Below are positions 46,464 to 55,118 of a DNA stretch of 64,000 nt, in pieces (within the stretch, counting starts at the first letter, position 1; the number at the start of each line of letters is the position of its first letter). The DNA lies in the NCBI GenBank assembly GCA_016794125.1, contig JAEUKT010000001.1:124001-188000 (forward strand), in the 5' to 3' direction. Made by a program: the position numbers and the translations under genes. Under the pieces are notes generated by a model, which saw only the letters and a program-made list of their open reading frames with translations, made no database searches and had not been told where the DNA came from. The DNA is from Alphaproteobacteria bacterium. GTDB taxonomy: Bacteria > Pseudomonadota > Alphaproteobacteria > Micavibrionales > UBA2020.

Positions 46464-47219
46464 TTATCTGAAGAATTTTTTCAGCCACTTGTCGCGGCGC
46501 TGGTGCATGTTCTGGTTTTTGTCCGGCGTGTTGACATCGCCGAAATCGCGGTTGGCGAGGTTCTTGATCTCGTCCTTGAACATGTTGAAGAAGCTCGACT
46601 TGCTGAAATCAAGCTCGATCTGTTCGCCGGTTTTCTTGTTGGTGACGACGGGATTATCGACCGCGTTTTCCATCCATTTCGCCATCGTCGGCAGCGCTTC
46701 CATGCCGCAGACATACCAGTCGTTTTTCGTGGCATGGCCGTGGGTCACGGTTTTCTTTTTCGCCTCCAGCATGTCGTCGGACGGATCGCCGCCCAGCTCG
46801 CGCCAGCCGAGTTTCTTGGCGAGGTTCTGCACGGGCGTGGTTTCCATTTGCGCCACGAACATATTGTCGGGCGGCTCCACCAGGAACGCGCGCAGTGTTT
46901 GCATCGCGATCATCGCGTCGAACAGGCCTGGATAGCCGTTCAGCACGCAGCGCGTGGTGCCCAGTTCCTGCCATTTGATGTGTTCCACGCCGTGTTCGTC
47001 CTTCGCGCTGTGCGCGTAGGTGATGCTTGCTGCGACGATCTTGCCTTTTTCATCCTCGACGATCACGACCGCGCCGTCTTCGGTCAGCTGCTTCATCAGC
47101 TCTGTCTGGCGCTTCAGCACGTTCTTGTGCGAATTGAGGTCGTAGAAATCGGAAATCTTGTCGAAATCGGCATCCTGCGAAAAGCGGATAAAATATTTGG
47201 GCGGCTTGACGTCGGTCAC
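46464..47219 (-). CDS. GNAT-like protein, paralogue family (2)
   Basis: 251 residues. Same plan as 40439: KYFIRFSQDADFDKISDFYD, VVIVEDEKGKIVAASITYAH, RCVLNGYPGLFDAMIAMQTL, RAFLVEPPDNMFVAQMETTP and the C-terminal block PVVTNKKTGEQIELDFSKSS, with SFFNMFKDEIK following. Closer to the gene at 47235 than to 40439, implying a second local duplication. Role unknown; a GNAT-type acyltransferase is inferred from layout, not proven. Confidence 0.75.
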   Translation of the reverse strand: MTDVKPPKYFIRFSQDADFDKISDFYDLNSHKNVLKRQTELMKQLTEDGAVVIVEDEKGKIVAASITYAHSAKDEHGVEHIKWQELGTTRCVLNGYPGLFDAMIAMQTLRAFLVEPPDNMFVAQMETTPVQNLAKKLGWRELGGDPSDDMLEAKKKTVTHGHATKNDWYVCGMEALPTMAKWMENAVDNPVVTNKKTGEQIELDFSKSSFFNMFKDEIKNLANRDFGDVNTPDKNQNMHQRRDKWLKKFFR

Positions 47220-47234
47220 TTGGGTCTCTCCGTT

Positions 47235-47993
47235 TTATCTGAAGAAGTTTTTGAGCCACTTGTCCCTGCGCTGACGCACATTCTGCTGCTCGTCAGGCTT
47301 TTCTACATCACCGTAAGTTTTGTTGGCCAAGACTCGGATTTCCGGGCTGAACAGCTTAAAAAAGGTCGAACGGCTGTAATCCAGTTCAATCTTCTCCCCT
47401 GTTTTCTTGTTTTCTAAAATCGGGTCGTCGATGGACTTCACCATGCGCGTCGCCATGGTGGGCAGCGCCTCGAGGCCGCAGACATACCAGTTGTTGGCGT
47501 TCACGTTCGCGGCATCGGCGGGATCGACGCTCTTGATTTTCGCATCCATCAGGTCCTGCGGCATCGCGCTCATACGACGCCAGCCCAGCGCCTCGGCCAT
47601 GCCCTGCACGGGGGCTGTATGCATCTGCGCGACAAAGGTTGATTCAGGAGGTTCGACCAGAAAGGCGCGCAACGTCTGCATCGTGACCATAGCATCGAAT
47701 AAACCGGGATACCCGTTCAGCACAATGCGCGTTGTGCCGATTTCCTGCCACTGCACACGCTCCATGCCACCTTTGTCGATAGTCTTGTGCGGATAGGTCA
47801 TGGATGCTGCGACAATTTTGCCTGCCGCATCTTCTATCAGCACAACCGCGCCGTCCTCAATCAGCTGCTTCATCAGCGCCTGCTCGCGCTTGCGCACATT
47901 CTTGTGCGCGTTAAGTTCGTAGAACTCCATGAGGTTGTCATGGTCGCCCGCGTTGGAGAAGCGGATGAAAAGTTTTTTCGGCGCGTCGGTCAC
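47235..47993 (-). CDS. GNAT-like protein, paralogue family (3)
   Basis: 252 residues from GTG 47993, which aligns with the start of the paralogue at 46464 (MTDxxKKxFIRFS) and has AAGG upstream; the ATG at 48032 would add 13 unaligned residues. Conserved parts: VVLIEDAAGKIVAASMTYPH, RIVLNGYPGLFDAMVTMQTL, RAFLVEPPESTFVAQMHTAP and PILENKKTGEKIELDYSRST. First of three consecutive minus-strand genes (this, 46464, M20) with short gaps, likely one operon. Confidence 0.75.
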   Translation of the reverse strand: MTDAPKKLFIRFSNAGDHDNLMEFYELNAHKNVRKREQALMKQLIEDGAVVLIEDAAGKIVAASMTYPHKTIDKGGMERVQWQEIGTTRIVLNGYPGLFDAMVTMQTLRAFLVEPPESTFVAQMHTAPVQGMAEALGWRRMSAMPQDLMDAKIKSVDPADAANVNANNWYVCGLEALPTMATRMVKSIDDPILENKKTGEKIELDYSRSTFFKLFSPEIRVLANKTYGDVEKPDEQQNVRQRRDKWLKNFFR

Positions 47994-48241
47994 ATCAGGC
48001 CTTTTGTTGGATCGCGGCCAAGACTCGGCCACGGTTTTTATTCCAAAATCGGTTTGCTTTAAGAAACTTTTATACTGAAATACAAAGGCCGTGACCAGTG
48101 GGGTTATAAAAATAGCACGGCATTTTCCACCATCTTAAAATTTAACAACCCCTTAACTTCCGGAAATAAAAGCAGCGCAGGGTTGTTAACCAGCCTTGCG
48201 TATAATCCTGTAGATGCTCACAACCCGAAAGGAAAAATAAA

Positions 48242-48565
48242 ATGCTCAATAAAATGATGATTGCCGCCCTTGCGATGACCGTAATGACCGCAGGCGCTGC
48301 CCGTGCGGAAGAAGCCGCAGGCGGCGCGGGCCCCGGCCCCGGTGGCGGCGGTAAAGGAAGCCCCGAGAAATTCCAGGAACATAAACAAAAGATCCTGCAA
48401 AAAATTGACGAACGTATTGCCGAAGGCCAGAAACGCCGTGCCTGTGTCGCAGCAGCCAGCGACGTGGAAGCCCTGAAGGCGTGCATGCCGGAGCGCAAGG
48501 GCGGTCATGAAGGCGGCGGCATGATGCGCCGCAAGCGTGACGGTGGCGGCGATTCCGCGCAATAA
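48242..48565 (+). CDS. Small exported Gly-rich protein
   Basis: Not recognised. 107 residues. Signal peptide MMIAALAMTVMTAGAARA, cleaved before EEAAGG. The mature part has a Gly/Pro-rich start, a charged helix KFQEHKQKILQKIDERIAEG, two cysteines (RACVAA and KACMPE) and a Gly/Arg/Lys-rich tail. AAAGGA precedes the ATG; TATAAT at 48201-48206 is a good -10 hexamer but lacks a well-spaced -35. Confidence 0.75.
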   Translation: MLNKMMIAALAMTVMTAGAARAEEAAGGAGPGPGGGGKGSPEKFQEHKQKILQKIDERIAEGQKRRACVAAASDVEALKACMPERKGGHEGGGMMRRKRDGGGDSAQ

Positions 48566-48576
48566 CCGTATCCACT

Positions 48577-48618
48577 AAAAAAACGCCGGTGTCGGGAAAG
48601 CCCCGCGCCGGCGTTTTT
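48577..48618. terminator. Bidirectional terminator
   Basis: ACGCCGG / CCGGCGT (48583-48589 and 48608-48614) with an inner G-C rich stem, A-run on the left and T5 on the right. It serves the small exported gene and the convergent HDAC-family gene. Confidence 0.82.
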
Positions 48619-48635
48619 CTTTGTTGGAAGCTTCG

Positions 48636-49640
48636 TTATATAGACGGCTTGGGGGCGTTTTTCGGACGAAGCACGCCGAAGCTGCGGTCAAGGTTCTCGA
48701 TGGAATCGGCGATCAGCGCCGCGTTATTGGGCTGGTATCCGCCGCCAAACAGCATGGCGATGGGGATTTCTTTTTCCAGCGCATACTTGAAAACCATTTC
48801 GTCGCGTTCCATCACGCCCTGACGCGATACTGCGGCATGGCCGAGCGGGTCGCCGTCCAGAATATCGGTGCCGGCGATGTAAAAGATGAAATCAGGCGTG
48901 AAATCCTTGTCGGCGTCCGACAGCACGCGTTCGATCACGGGCAGGTATTCGGCATCGGTCGCGCCCAGCGCCATCGGCTGGCCGACATTGATGCGTTCCT
49001 GCGCTTCTTCATCCTTGGGGAACAGGTTGCGCGCATAGACATCGACGATGAACACGCTTGGATCGTCCTTGAAATCCCGCGCATATCCATCGCCCTGATG
49101 CGCGTCAAGGTCGATAATCATGACGTTTTTGATTTCAGGATGCTTCGCGCGCAAAGACTGCACCGCCAGCGTCACATCGGCAATCGCGCAGAAACCGTGG
49201 CCGTGATCGGATGAGGCGTGATGATACCCGCCGCCCAAATTCACCGACCAGCCATGTTCCAGCGCCGCTTCGCCCGCCATCACCGAGCCGCCCGCCTGAT
49301 AGCGCATGGGGTCGAGGATTTCCGCGTCGATATCGGTCATCGCCATGCGGCTCACGGCGGTGACTTCGAATATCTTCGCCAGCGACGCCGGATCGTGCAG
49401 CCGCTGTAGATGGGCTGGCGTATGCACGGCGGCAAGGTCGGCATCGTTCAAACGCGGCGGCGCTATTTCCTGCCCCGCCGCGATCAGCCCGCGTTTCACC
49501 AGTTCGTTGAACACATGGCTGGATTTGCGCGTATCGACCGGATGCTGCTCATGCGACACATCCACCGTCAGATCATAAGACGGGCTGTAAATAACGGGTT
49601 TTTGCCCCGCGCTGTTGAACGCCTGCTGCTCGCCTGCCAT
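48636..49640 (-). CDS. Histone deacetylase family protein
   Basis: 334 residues of the arginase/HDAC superfamily (AcuC/acetylpolyamine amidohydrolase type), zinc-dependent deacetylase. Seen: VSHEQHPVDTRKSSHVFNEL, VHTPAHLQRL, the His pair in LGGGYHHASSDHGHGFCAIAD, the metal Asp/His in MIIDLDAHQGDGYARDF and the second Asp in IAGTDILDGDPLGHAAVS. The Tyr usually found near the end is represented by GGGYQPN. Bacterial substrate unknown, possibly an acetylated small molecule. Divergent from the atp operon. Confidence 0.92.
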   Translation of the reverse strand: MAGEQQAFNSAGQKPVIYSPSYDLTVDVSHEQHPVDTRKSSHVFNELVKRGLIAAGQEIAPPRLNDADLAAVHTPAHLQRLHDPASLAKIFEVTAVSRMAMTDIDAEILDPMRYQAGGSVMAGEAALEHGWSVNLGGGYHHASSDHGHGFCAIADVTLAVQSLRAKHPEIKNVMIIDLDAHQGDGYARDFKDDPSVFIVDVYARNLFPKDEEAQERINVGQPMALGATDAEYLPVIERVLSDADKDFTPDFIFYIAGTDILDGDPLGHAAVSRQGVMERDEMVFKYALEKEIPIAMLFGGGYQPNNAALIADSIENLDRSFGVLRPKNAPKPSI

Positions 49641-49775
49641 GTTCTGCTGTCCTGAATTTGAGAAAATATAGTAAGCGATTATTTAGATTATGTCAAACCA
49701 GAAGCAAATTCACCGTAGACTCGCTAAGTCTATAATTTTCATAATTTAAACGGCGTATTCCTGCACCATATCTTA

Positions 49776-49805
49776 TTGACTCTTTTGCTGCTTATTGCGT
49801 ATTTT
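49776..49805 (+). promoter_or_regulatory. Probable promoter of the atp F0 operon
   Basis: TTGACT (49776-49781) and TATTTT (49800-49805), spacer 18, in an AT-rich intergenic stretch of 220 bases between the HDAC gene and atpI. The transcript would have a leader of about 50 bases before the GTG of atpI. Confidence 0.5.
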
Positions 49806-49860
49806 GCCCTCGCCGAATGTGCGCATTCGAAGGACAGATGGTTGATTTGGAGCGGTATTA

Positions 49861-50214
49861 GTGAGCCTCACACCCGAAGAACTCAGCCGGAAGATCAAGG
49901 AAGCGCGCGTAAAGCAGGGACAAGACCCTGATCCGACCGCGCCAAAACCGGCGCGACCAGCCGATACCGCGACAGGCAAAGCCATGCGCGCGGCAACCGA
50001 ACTGGTGGCAGCCCTGATGGTGGGCGGGTTTCTGGGGTACTGGCTCGACACCTGGCTGAATACCAAGCCGCTGTTCATGATCCTGCTGTTTTTCGCAGGT
50101 TTTGCGGCCGGTTTCCTGAACATCTACCGTGCCCAGACGGGGCAGGAGTTCAAGGTGGGCATGGGTGAGCTGAAAGACAAAGACGAGAAAAAGACGGGCG
50201 AAAAGGAACAATAA
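49861..50214 (+). CDS. atpI: ATP synthase assembly protein AtpI
   Basis: 117 residues from GTG 49861 (GGAG upstream). Two membrane helices (ATELVAALMVGGFLGYWLDT, LFMILLFFAGFAAGFLNIYR) and charged ends (LSRKIKEARVKQGQDPD at the start). Helps assemble the c-ring. First gene of the F0 operon; the stop lies 2 bases before atpB. Membrane protein. Confidence 0.92.
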   Translation: MSLTPEELSRKIKEARVKQGQDPDPTAPKPARPADTATGKAMRAATELVAALMVGGFLGYWLDTWLNTKPLFMILLFFAGFAAGFLNIYRAQTGQEFKVGMGELKDKDEKKTGEKEQ

Positions 50215-50216
50215 AC

Positions 50217-50963
50217 GTGGCGCATAGTCCTCTTGAGCAGTTTGTCATCAAGCCGATCATCCCGCTGAATATCGCGGGCTACGATATTTCTTTCACGCAA
50301 TCCGCCGCATGGATGCTGGTCGCCGTGGTTGTCGCAACCGCGCTGATGACGCTCACGATGCGCAGCCGTGCGCTGGTTCCCGGCCGCTGGCAGAACCTCT
50401 CCGAAATGCTCTATGAATTCATCGCCGGCATGGTGAACGACACGCTGCACGAAGAAGGCAAGAAATATTTCCCCCTCGTGTTCTCGCTGTTCATGATCGT
50501 CCTCATGGGCAACCTGCTGGGCATGCTGCCCTACTCCTTTACCTATACCAGCCATATTATCGTGACGGGCGCGCTTGCCCTGCTGGTGTTCCTGCTGTCA
50601 ACCATCGTGGGTTTCGCCCGCCATGGCCTGCACTTCTTCTCCCTTTTCCTGCCCAAGGGCCTGCCGGTGCTGATGATCCCCCTGATCGTCGTGATCGAGG
50701 TCATTTCGTACCTGTCGCGCCCCTTGAGCCTGTCCGTCCGTCTGTTCGCCAACATGACCGCGGGCCACACGATGCTGAAAGTCTTCGCGGGCTTCAGCGT
50801 GGGCCTGATCGCGGCGGGCACGGCAACCGGTTTCCTGAGCGTGATCCCCGTGATCGTCAACGTCGCCCTGATCGGGCTCGAGCTGATGATCGCCTTCATC
50901 CAGGCATATGTTTTCGCGATCCTGACCTGCATCTACCTGAAGGACGCGATTGAACTGCACTAA
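50217..50963 (+). CDS. atpB: ATP synthase F0 subunit a
   Basis: Proton channel subunit beside the c-ring. 248 residues, GTG start. N-terminal SPLEQFVIKPIIPLNIAGYD, five or six membrane helices, the essential Arg region LSRPLSLSVRLFANMTAGHT (Arg in VRLFAN) and the last helix with MIAFIQAYVFAILTCIYLKD. Typical alphaproteobacterial version. Confidence 0.98.
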   Translation: MAHSPLEQFVIKPIIPLNIAGYDISFTQSAAWMLVAVVVATALMTLTMRSRALVPGRWQNLSEMLYEFIAGMVNDTLHEEGKKYFPLVFSLFMIVLMGNLLGMLPYSFTYTSHIIVTGALALLVFLLSTIVGFARHGLHFFSLFLPKGLPVLMIPLIVVIEVISYLSRPLSLSVRLFANMTAGHTMLKVFAGFSVGLIAAGTATGFLSVIPVIVNVALIGLELMIAFIQAYVFAILTCIYLKDAIELH

Positions 50964-51013
50964 CAACAAGAAACTGAACCACTACCAACCCTAAAACAGA
51001 GGAATACTAAAAA

Positions 51014-51241
51014 ATGGAACCAGCTGCAGCAAAACTCATCGGCGCAGGCATCGCAGTCCTCCCGCTTCTCGGCGTGGGCATCGGCCTCGGCATGCTCTTT
51101 TCCAGCATCATCACCGCGATCGGCCGCAACCCTTCGGTTGCTGACGTCGTGAAAGGCACCGGCCTGTTCTACTTCGCGCTCGTTGAAGCTATCGCTCTCT
51201 TCGCGCTCGTCGTCGCCCTGCTGATGCTCTTCGTCCTCTAA
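51014..51241 (+). CDS. atpE: ATP synthase F0 subunit c
   Basis: 75 residues, two membrane helices in a hairpin. The polar loop has IGRNPSVADVV (Arg38-Asn39-Pro40) and the proton-binding carboxylate is Glu58 in FALVEAIALFALV. Glycine-rich first helix GVGIGLGMLFS. GAGGAATACT precedes the ATG. It forms the rotor ring of the synthase. Confidence 0.98.
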   Translation: MEPAAAKLIGAGIAVLPLLGVGIGLGMLFSSIITAIGRNPSVADVVKGTGLFYFALVEAIALFALVVALLMLFVL

Positions 51242-51268
51242 GGGTAACCTGATACCAAGGATAAACAG

Positions 51269-52003
51269 ATGTCCGCTCGCCTGCTGAACCGTATCTTCCT
51301 CAACTCCGTCGGCCTTTTGCTCGGCGCAGCTATCGCTGCCGCCGTCGCGACATCGGCACGGGCGGAAGAAACTTCAGCAGGCGCTGCGGCCGTCCCCGTA
51401 TCCGAACGCGCCGCCGTATCCGAAGAGATCGCGCCTTCCGGCGACAAGGTCATTTCGATGCCTGCGGAAGAGCATGAAGTCGAGGCAGAAGTCAAAACCG
51501 ATATCGGCTTCCCCCAGTTGAAGGCCGAGACATATCCCAGCCAGGTTTTCTGGCTGTTCGTTTCATTCACCATTCTTTACGTGCTGATGTCGAAAGTCGC
51601 CCTGCCCAAAGTCGGCGGCGTGATCGACCAGCGCCGCGCGCAGCGCGAAGGTAACCTGACCCGCGCCGAACAACTGCAGGACGAGGCCGCAAAAGCGAAA
51701 GCGTCCTACGAAACCGCGCTTGCCAAGGCGCATGAATCCGCACAGGAAGCGATGAGCGCGGCCGAAGCCGACATCTCCGAAAAAATCGCCGCGGAATCCG
51801 CAAAATTCACCGAGGCCACCCGCAAGCGCGTGGTTGCCGCCGAACAGGGCATCGCGAAAGCGAAAGAAGAAGCCCTTGCGTCGCTGGCCGACATCGCCGC
51901 CGAAATCTCTGCCGAAATGGTCGGCAAGGTTGCGGGCGTGCAGGTGGCCAAGGCTGATGCCAAAAAAGTCGTCACCGACATCATGAAGAAGGAGGCCGCG
52001 TAA
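51269..52003 (+). CDS. atpG: ATP synthase F0 subunit b', with signal-peptide extension
   Basis: Peripheral stalk subunit. 244 residues, longer than the usual 160-200. Residues 1-32 look like a cleavable signal peptide (SVGLLLGAAIAAAVATSARA), followed by a 60-residue polar stretch, then the b' membrane helix near 92-110 (SQVFWLFVSFTILYVLMSKV) and the long charged helix of the stalk. The pairing with the shorter b gene next to it is typical of alphaproteobacteria. The start could be further downstream, but no internal ATG lies between the extension and the membrane helix except in SMPAEEHE. Confidence 0.93.
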   Translation: MSARLLNRIFLNSVGLLLGAAIAAAVATSARAEETSAGAAAVPVSERAAVSEEIAPSGDKVISMPAEEHEVEAEVKTDIGFPQLKAETYPSQVFWLFVSFTILYVLMSKVALPKVGGVIDQRRAQREGNLTRAEQLQDEAAKAKASYETALAKAHESAQEAMSAAEADISEKIAAESAKFTEATRKRVVAAEQGIAKAKEEALASLADIAAEISAEMVGKVAGVQVAKADAKKVVTDIMKKEAA

Positions 52004-52494
52004 TGTTTGAACATCTTCTCCATGACACCGCGTTCTGGGTGGCGATCGCCACCGTTGGTTTCGCCCTTGTCGGTTTCAAAGTCGGCCGCAAGCCGTTGCT
52101 GGAACTGCTCGACGCGCGCACCGCGAAAATCCGCGCCGACCTCGAAGAAGCCGAGCGACTGAAGAACGAAGCGCAGGAGCTGCTGGCCGACAGCCAGAAG
52201 AAGCACCGCGACGCGATCCAGACTTCCCAGAAAATCGTCGATGCCGCGCGCGAGACATCCGCCCGTATTCAAAAAGAAGCCGAGCAGAAGCTGGCCGACA
52301 GCATGAAGCGCAAGGAAACCCAACTGCTGGAGCGCATCCAGCGCGCCGAGCTGGCCGCCGTCGAAGAACTGCGCCATCAGGCCGCCGATCTTGCCGCGAA
52401 ATCGGCCGAGGTGCTGCTGCATGACGCGATGGGCAAACGCGGCGCAAAGCTGGTCGATGAAGCGATCGGCGACCTGTCCACCCGCGCAGCATAA
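52003..52494 (+). CDS. atpF: ATP synthase F0 subunit b
   Basis: 163 residues. One N-terminal membrane helix (DTAFWVAIATVGFALVGFKV) followed by the long coiled helix LLELLDARTAKIRADLEEAE, which docks on subunit delta. The start overlaps the stop of b' by one base (TAATG). Last F0 gene; the F1 genes are not in this window, as expected for alphaproteobacteria. Confidence 0.97.
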   Translation: MFEHLLHDTAFWVAIATVGFALVGFKVGRKPLLELLDARTAKIRADLEEAERLKNEAQELLADSQKKHRDAIQTSQKIVDAARETSARIQKEAEQKLADSMKRKETQLLERIQRAELAAVEELRHQAADLAAKSAEVLLHDAMGKRGAKLVDEAIGDLSTRAA

Positions 52495-52578
52495 GCTTTT
52501 CAGGCTCTTACCCCTCCCCCCTTGCCCCTGCGCCGGATTCAGGCGACAATAAGTTATTGCTTCTTTAGGCGGAGCCGC

Positions 52579-53559
52579 ATGTTTTCGTTCGTTCAATTCC
52601 CCCCTGCCCGCGCGCGCAATGTTGCCGCAGCCTGCAGTATTGTGCTTCTCTTGGCATGCGGCCACGCCCGCGCACAGGATTTGGTCGTACCGCCTGCCGA
52701 AGGTGCCGCACGCGCCTCTCCCGCTTCGCCCCCCCTGACCGGCAATACGCCGCGCCTGGACGAACTGGGGGCCGGCGTAACTTCGACGATGCCGTCCGCC
52801 CCGCCGCCGAAAGTCGCCAAGCGCGACGAGCCGCGTAACAACGAGCCCATGGAAGAAGCGACCGAGTTTTTCGAGCGTAAGGTATTCGCCGTTCCCGACT
52901 CCCGCCCCGGCAAGACGCTGACCTATTTCTTTAAGCCGCCCGCCGCATACCAGCCGCAGGACAAAATGTACCCGCTGGTAATCGTGCTGCATGATGAAGA
53001 CGGTGTCGGTAACGCCGCCCAATATCTGGCGCAAAAGGCCGCGCGCAAAAACTTCCCGGCATTTATCGCGGTGCCCGTACTGCCCAACGGCCCAATCTGG
53101 GCTTATCCGTCAAAACTGGATGACGCGAAAAAAGCAGACCGTAACATGAAAAAGGAACAGGCCCTGCCCGATGTTGCCAAAATGGTCGAGGAACTGGCCA
53201 AGGACAACCCATCGCTGGATCTGAACCGCGTCTATCTGGTCGGCTGCGGTGAAGGCGGCTATGGCGTTTTCGGCGGCGCATTGAAATTCCCGCAGATTTT
53301 CGCAGGCGGCGTGGCGATCAGCGGTGGCTGGGCGCTGCGCGATGCCCCAAAACTGCGGAATATGCCCCTCTTTGTCATCCATGGCGACAGCGACAAGGAA
53401 AACGACCCTGCCCAGAGCCAGAACCTCGCCTTTTATATCCAGCAGGCAGGCGGGCGTAAAATCTCTTTCATGTCTGTTCCCGGCATGGGGCATGATTGCA
53501 GCAACCCTTATGCTTACAATAACGCCGTCTGGGCTTGGCTGTTCAAACAACATCTTTAA
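52579..53559 (+). CDS. Exported alpha/beta-hydrolase fold protein lacking nucleophile Ser
   Basis: 326 residues from ATG 52579 (AGGCGGAG upstream). Signal peptide AACSIVLLLACGHARA, a Pro-rich linker, then a hydrolase domain with TYFFKPPAAYQPQDKMYPLV, VILHDEDGVGN-like oxyanion segment (VLHDEDG), and YLVGCGEGGYGVFGG at the nucleophile elbow. In related esterases this reads GxSxGGYG; here Gly stands where Ser should be. The Asp (VIHGDSDKEN) and His (PGMGHDCSN) remain. It is probably a pseudoenzyme or uses another residue. Convergent features are absent; the atpF gene lies upstream. Confidence 0.85.
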   Translation: MFSFVQFPPARARNVAAACSIVLLLACGHARAQDLVVPPAEGAARASPASPPLTGNTPRLDELGAGVTSTMPSAPPPKVAKRDEPRNNEPMEEATEFFERKVFAVPDSRPGKTLTYFFKPPAAYQPQDKMYPLVIVLHDEDGVGNAAQYLAQKAARKNFPAFIAVPVLPNGPIWAYPSKLDDAKKADRNMKKEQALPDVAKMVEELAKDNPSLDLNRVYLVGCGEGGYGVFGGALKFPQIFAGGVAISGGWALRDAPKLRNMPLFVIHGDSDKENDPAQSQNLAFYIQQAGGRKISFMSVPGMGHDCSNPYAYNNAVWAWLFKQHL

Positions 53560-53592
53560 AATACTGAAAATAAAAGATATTTATCTCATTCA

Positions 53593-53620
53593 TTGACATA
53601 ATTATAAACGCCTGTAGTAT
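53593..53620 (+). promoter_or_regulatory. Promoter of the gene at 53650
   Basis: Perfect TTGACA (53593-53598), spacer 16, TAGTAT (53615-53620). The leader would be about 20 bases, with CAGG before the ATG at 53650. Confidence 0.6.
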
Positions 53621-53649
53621 GGCTGCCACGCAATTACTACAGGTCAATC

Positions 53650-55107
53650 ATGGGCTATAACTACAAATCAAAAGAGACCGCCGGTCAAAAAGCTAAAAAA
53701 TTCGCCAAGCGCATGTCGCTGGCGCTCGCTTTCGGCGCTGCCGTGGCAGGCACGACCATGAACTATTACGCCAGTGACGAAGAACTGCTTGTCCGTATCG
53801 ATAAGGTCAAAATCGAGCCCGCGACCGAAGCCGGCGAAGCGCCCAAGATGACCATCTATACCGACAAGGGCACGTTCGTGAACGTGCCCACGCGCATGCT
53901 GATGAAGGACGCGGCGGATGCCGCCGAGATCGGCCAGTACCTGCGCGAAGGCGAAACGCTGAAGATCACCGTCTATGGCCTGAACCCGAAACTGGGCAAG
54001 CTGGACCGCGACGATTTCCACCTGTACCGCAACATCCGCAAAGTGCATCCGGGCCCCGGCCAGATCATCATGATGCCGCCCCCGCCGACCCCCGGCGACG
54101 GCGTGATCGTGACACCACCCGGCGAGCTGCCGCCGCAATTGCCGTCGGCCGATAACGGGTTCGAAGAAAACCAGATGGCGCCCGAGGCATCGGCGATGAC
54201 CAGCGACCTGAACGCGATGGCGAAAAACGTGCCGCAGCTGGCGCGTGATCTTGCCATCATGGCCAAGCTGCCGCTGACCGGCCGCCCTGTCTATGACATG
54301 CTGGTCAATCCCGCGAATAACATGAAATCGACGCTGTTTCCCGTGCCGCCCAAGGCCGGTTCCACGAGCAGCTATTCCAACCACCATGCGCGCATCGGAC
54401 GCGGCACCGGCACGTCGACCGCGTTCCATGAATATTTCCATGCCTATCAGGACGTATCCGAACCCGGACGCGGCATGTTCGAGCTGACCGTCAAGGACGC
54501 GGCGATTGCCAACTTCCTGACCGAAGCGAGCGCGGTTGCCTATGAAATCGCGTCGCGCAAGGAAGCCGAAAAGCTGGGCCTGCAATTCCGCACCACGCCC
54601 GTGTATCGGGAGAAAACGCCGGGCGGCAGCACCGTCACCTACACGATCACCTCCCCCGCCACCAACCCGGAGAACCTGAGGGCGTTCGACGCGGCTTATA
54701 ACGCCGCGCTGCAACAGAATCTGGGCGAGGCCAAGGCCTTGGAGGCCGGCGGCAAGGCCGTCGTGCGCCGCCTGCTGGACGCGCAGGACGACCAGTGGCG
54801 CGCCACCTATGCGCAGGTCGCCATCATGAACATCAACAACAACCTGCACGCCTTCCGCGAAGACGGCACCAGCGCGGGATACGAGGCAAAACGCATCGGC
54901 GTGTTCCAGCGCCAGGGCCAGTTGGGCACGGCGCTGAACTTCATCCCCGATGAATTTATGGGGCCGCAGGCGAACGCGTCCATCGAGAAAACCTTCAAGG
55001 CGATGGGACTGCTGATCGAGCAGAAGGCGCAGACCTATTACGCGCCTGTGCCAGAGCAAAACAACCGCGCTAGCCGCCCCCCGGCTCCCGCCCGCCGCGC
55101 CCTTTAA
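53650..55107 (+). CDS. Putative HEYFH metallopeptidase-like protein
   Basis: 485 residues. N-terminal membrane anchor (KRMSLALAFGAAVAGTTMNY), then a small domain with LVRIDKVKIEP, TIYTDKGTFVNVPTRMLMKD and LKITVYGLNPKLGKLDRDD, which resembles small phage/lipoprotein domains with a TDKGxFxN motif. A Pro-rich linker (MPPPPTPGDG) leads to the second domain with AFHEYFHAYQDVSEPGRGMF near 258 and LTEASAVAYEIASRKEAEKL, which could hold the zinc Glu. A basic Pro-rich tail ends it. Probably surface or periplasmic. Not in a named family that I recognise. Confidence 0.75.
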   Translation: MGYNYKSKETAGQKAKKFAKRMSLALAFGAAVAGTTMNYYASDEELLVRIDKVKIEPATEAGEAPKMTIYTDKGTFVNVPTRMLMKDAADAAEIGQYLREGETLKITVYGLNPKLGKLDRDDFHLYRNIRKVHPGPGQIIMMPPPPTPGDGVIVTPPGELPPQLPSADNGFEENQMAPEASAMTSDLNAMAKNVPQLARDLAIMAKLPLTGRPVYDMLVNPANNMKSTLFPVPPKAGSTSSYSNHHARIGRGTGTSTAFHEYFHAYQDVSEPGRGMFELTVKDAAIANFLTEASAVAYEIASRKEAEKLGLQFRTTPVYREKTPGGSTVTYTITSPATNPENLRAFDAAYNAALQQNLGEAKALEAGGKAVVRRLLDAQDDQWRATYAQVAIMNINNNLHAFREDGTSAGYEAKRIGVFQRQGQLGTALNFIPDEFMGPQANASIEKTFKAMGLLIEQKAQTYYAPVPEQNNRASRPPAPARRAL

Positions 55108-55118
55108 CGGCAGCGCAT

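Noticed and set aside
48183..48206. TTGTTA and TATAAT as a promoter for the gene at 48242
   Set aside because: The spacer is only 12 bases. TATAAT may still be a -10 hexamer, but with another -35 region.
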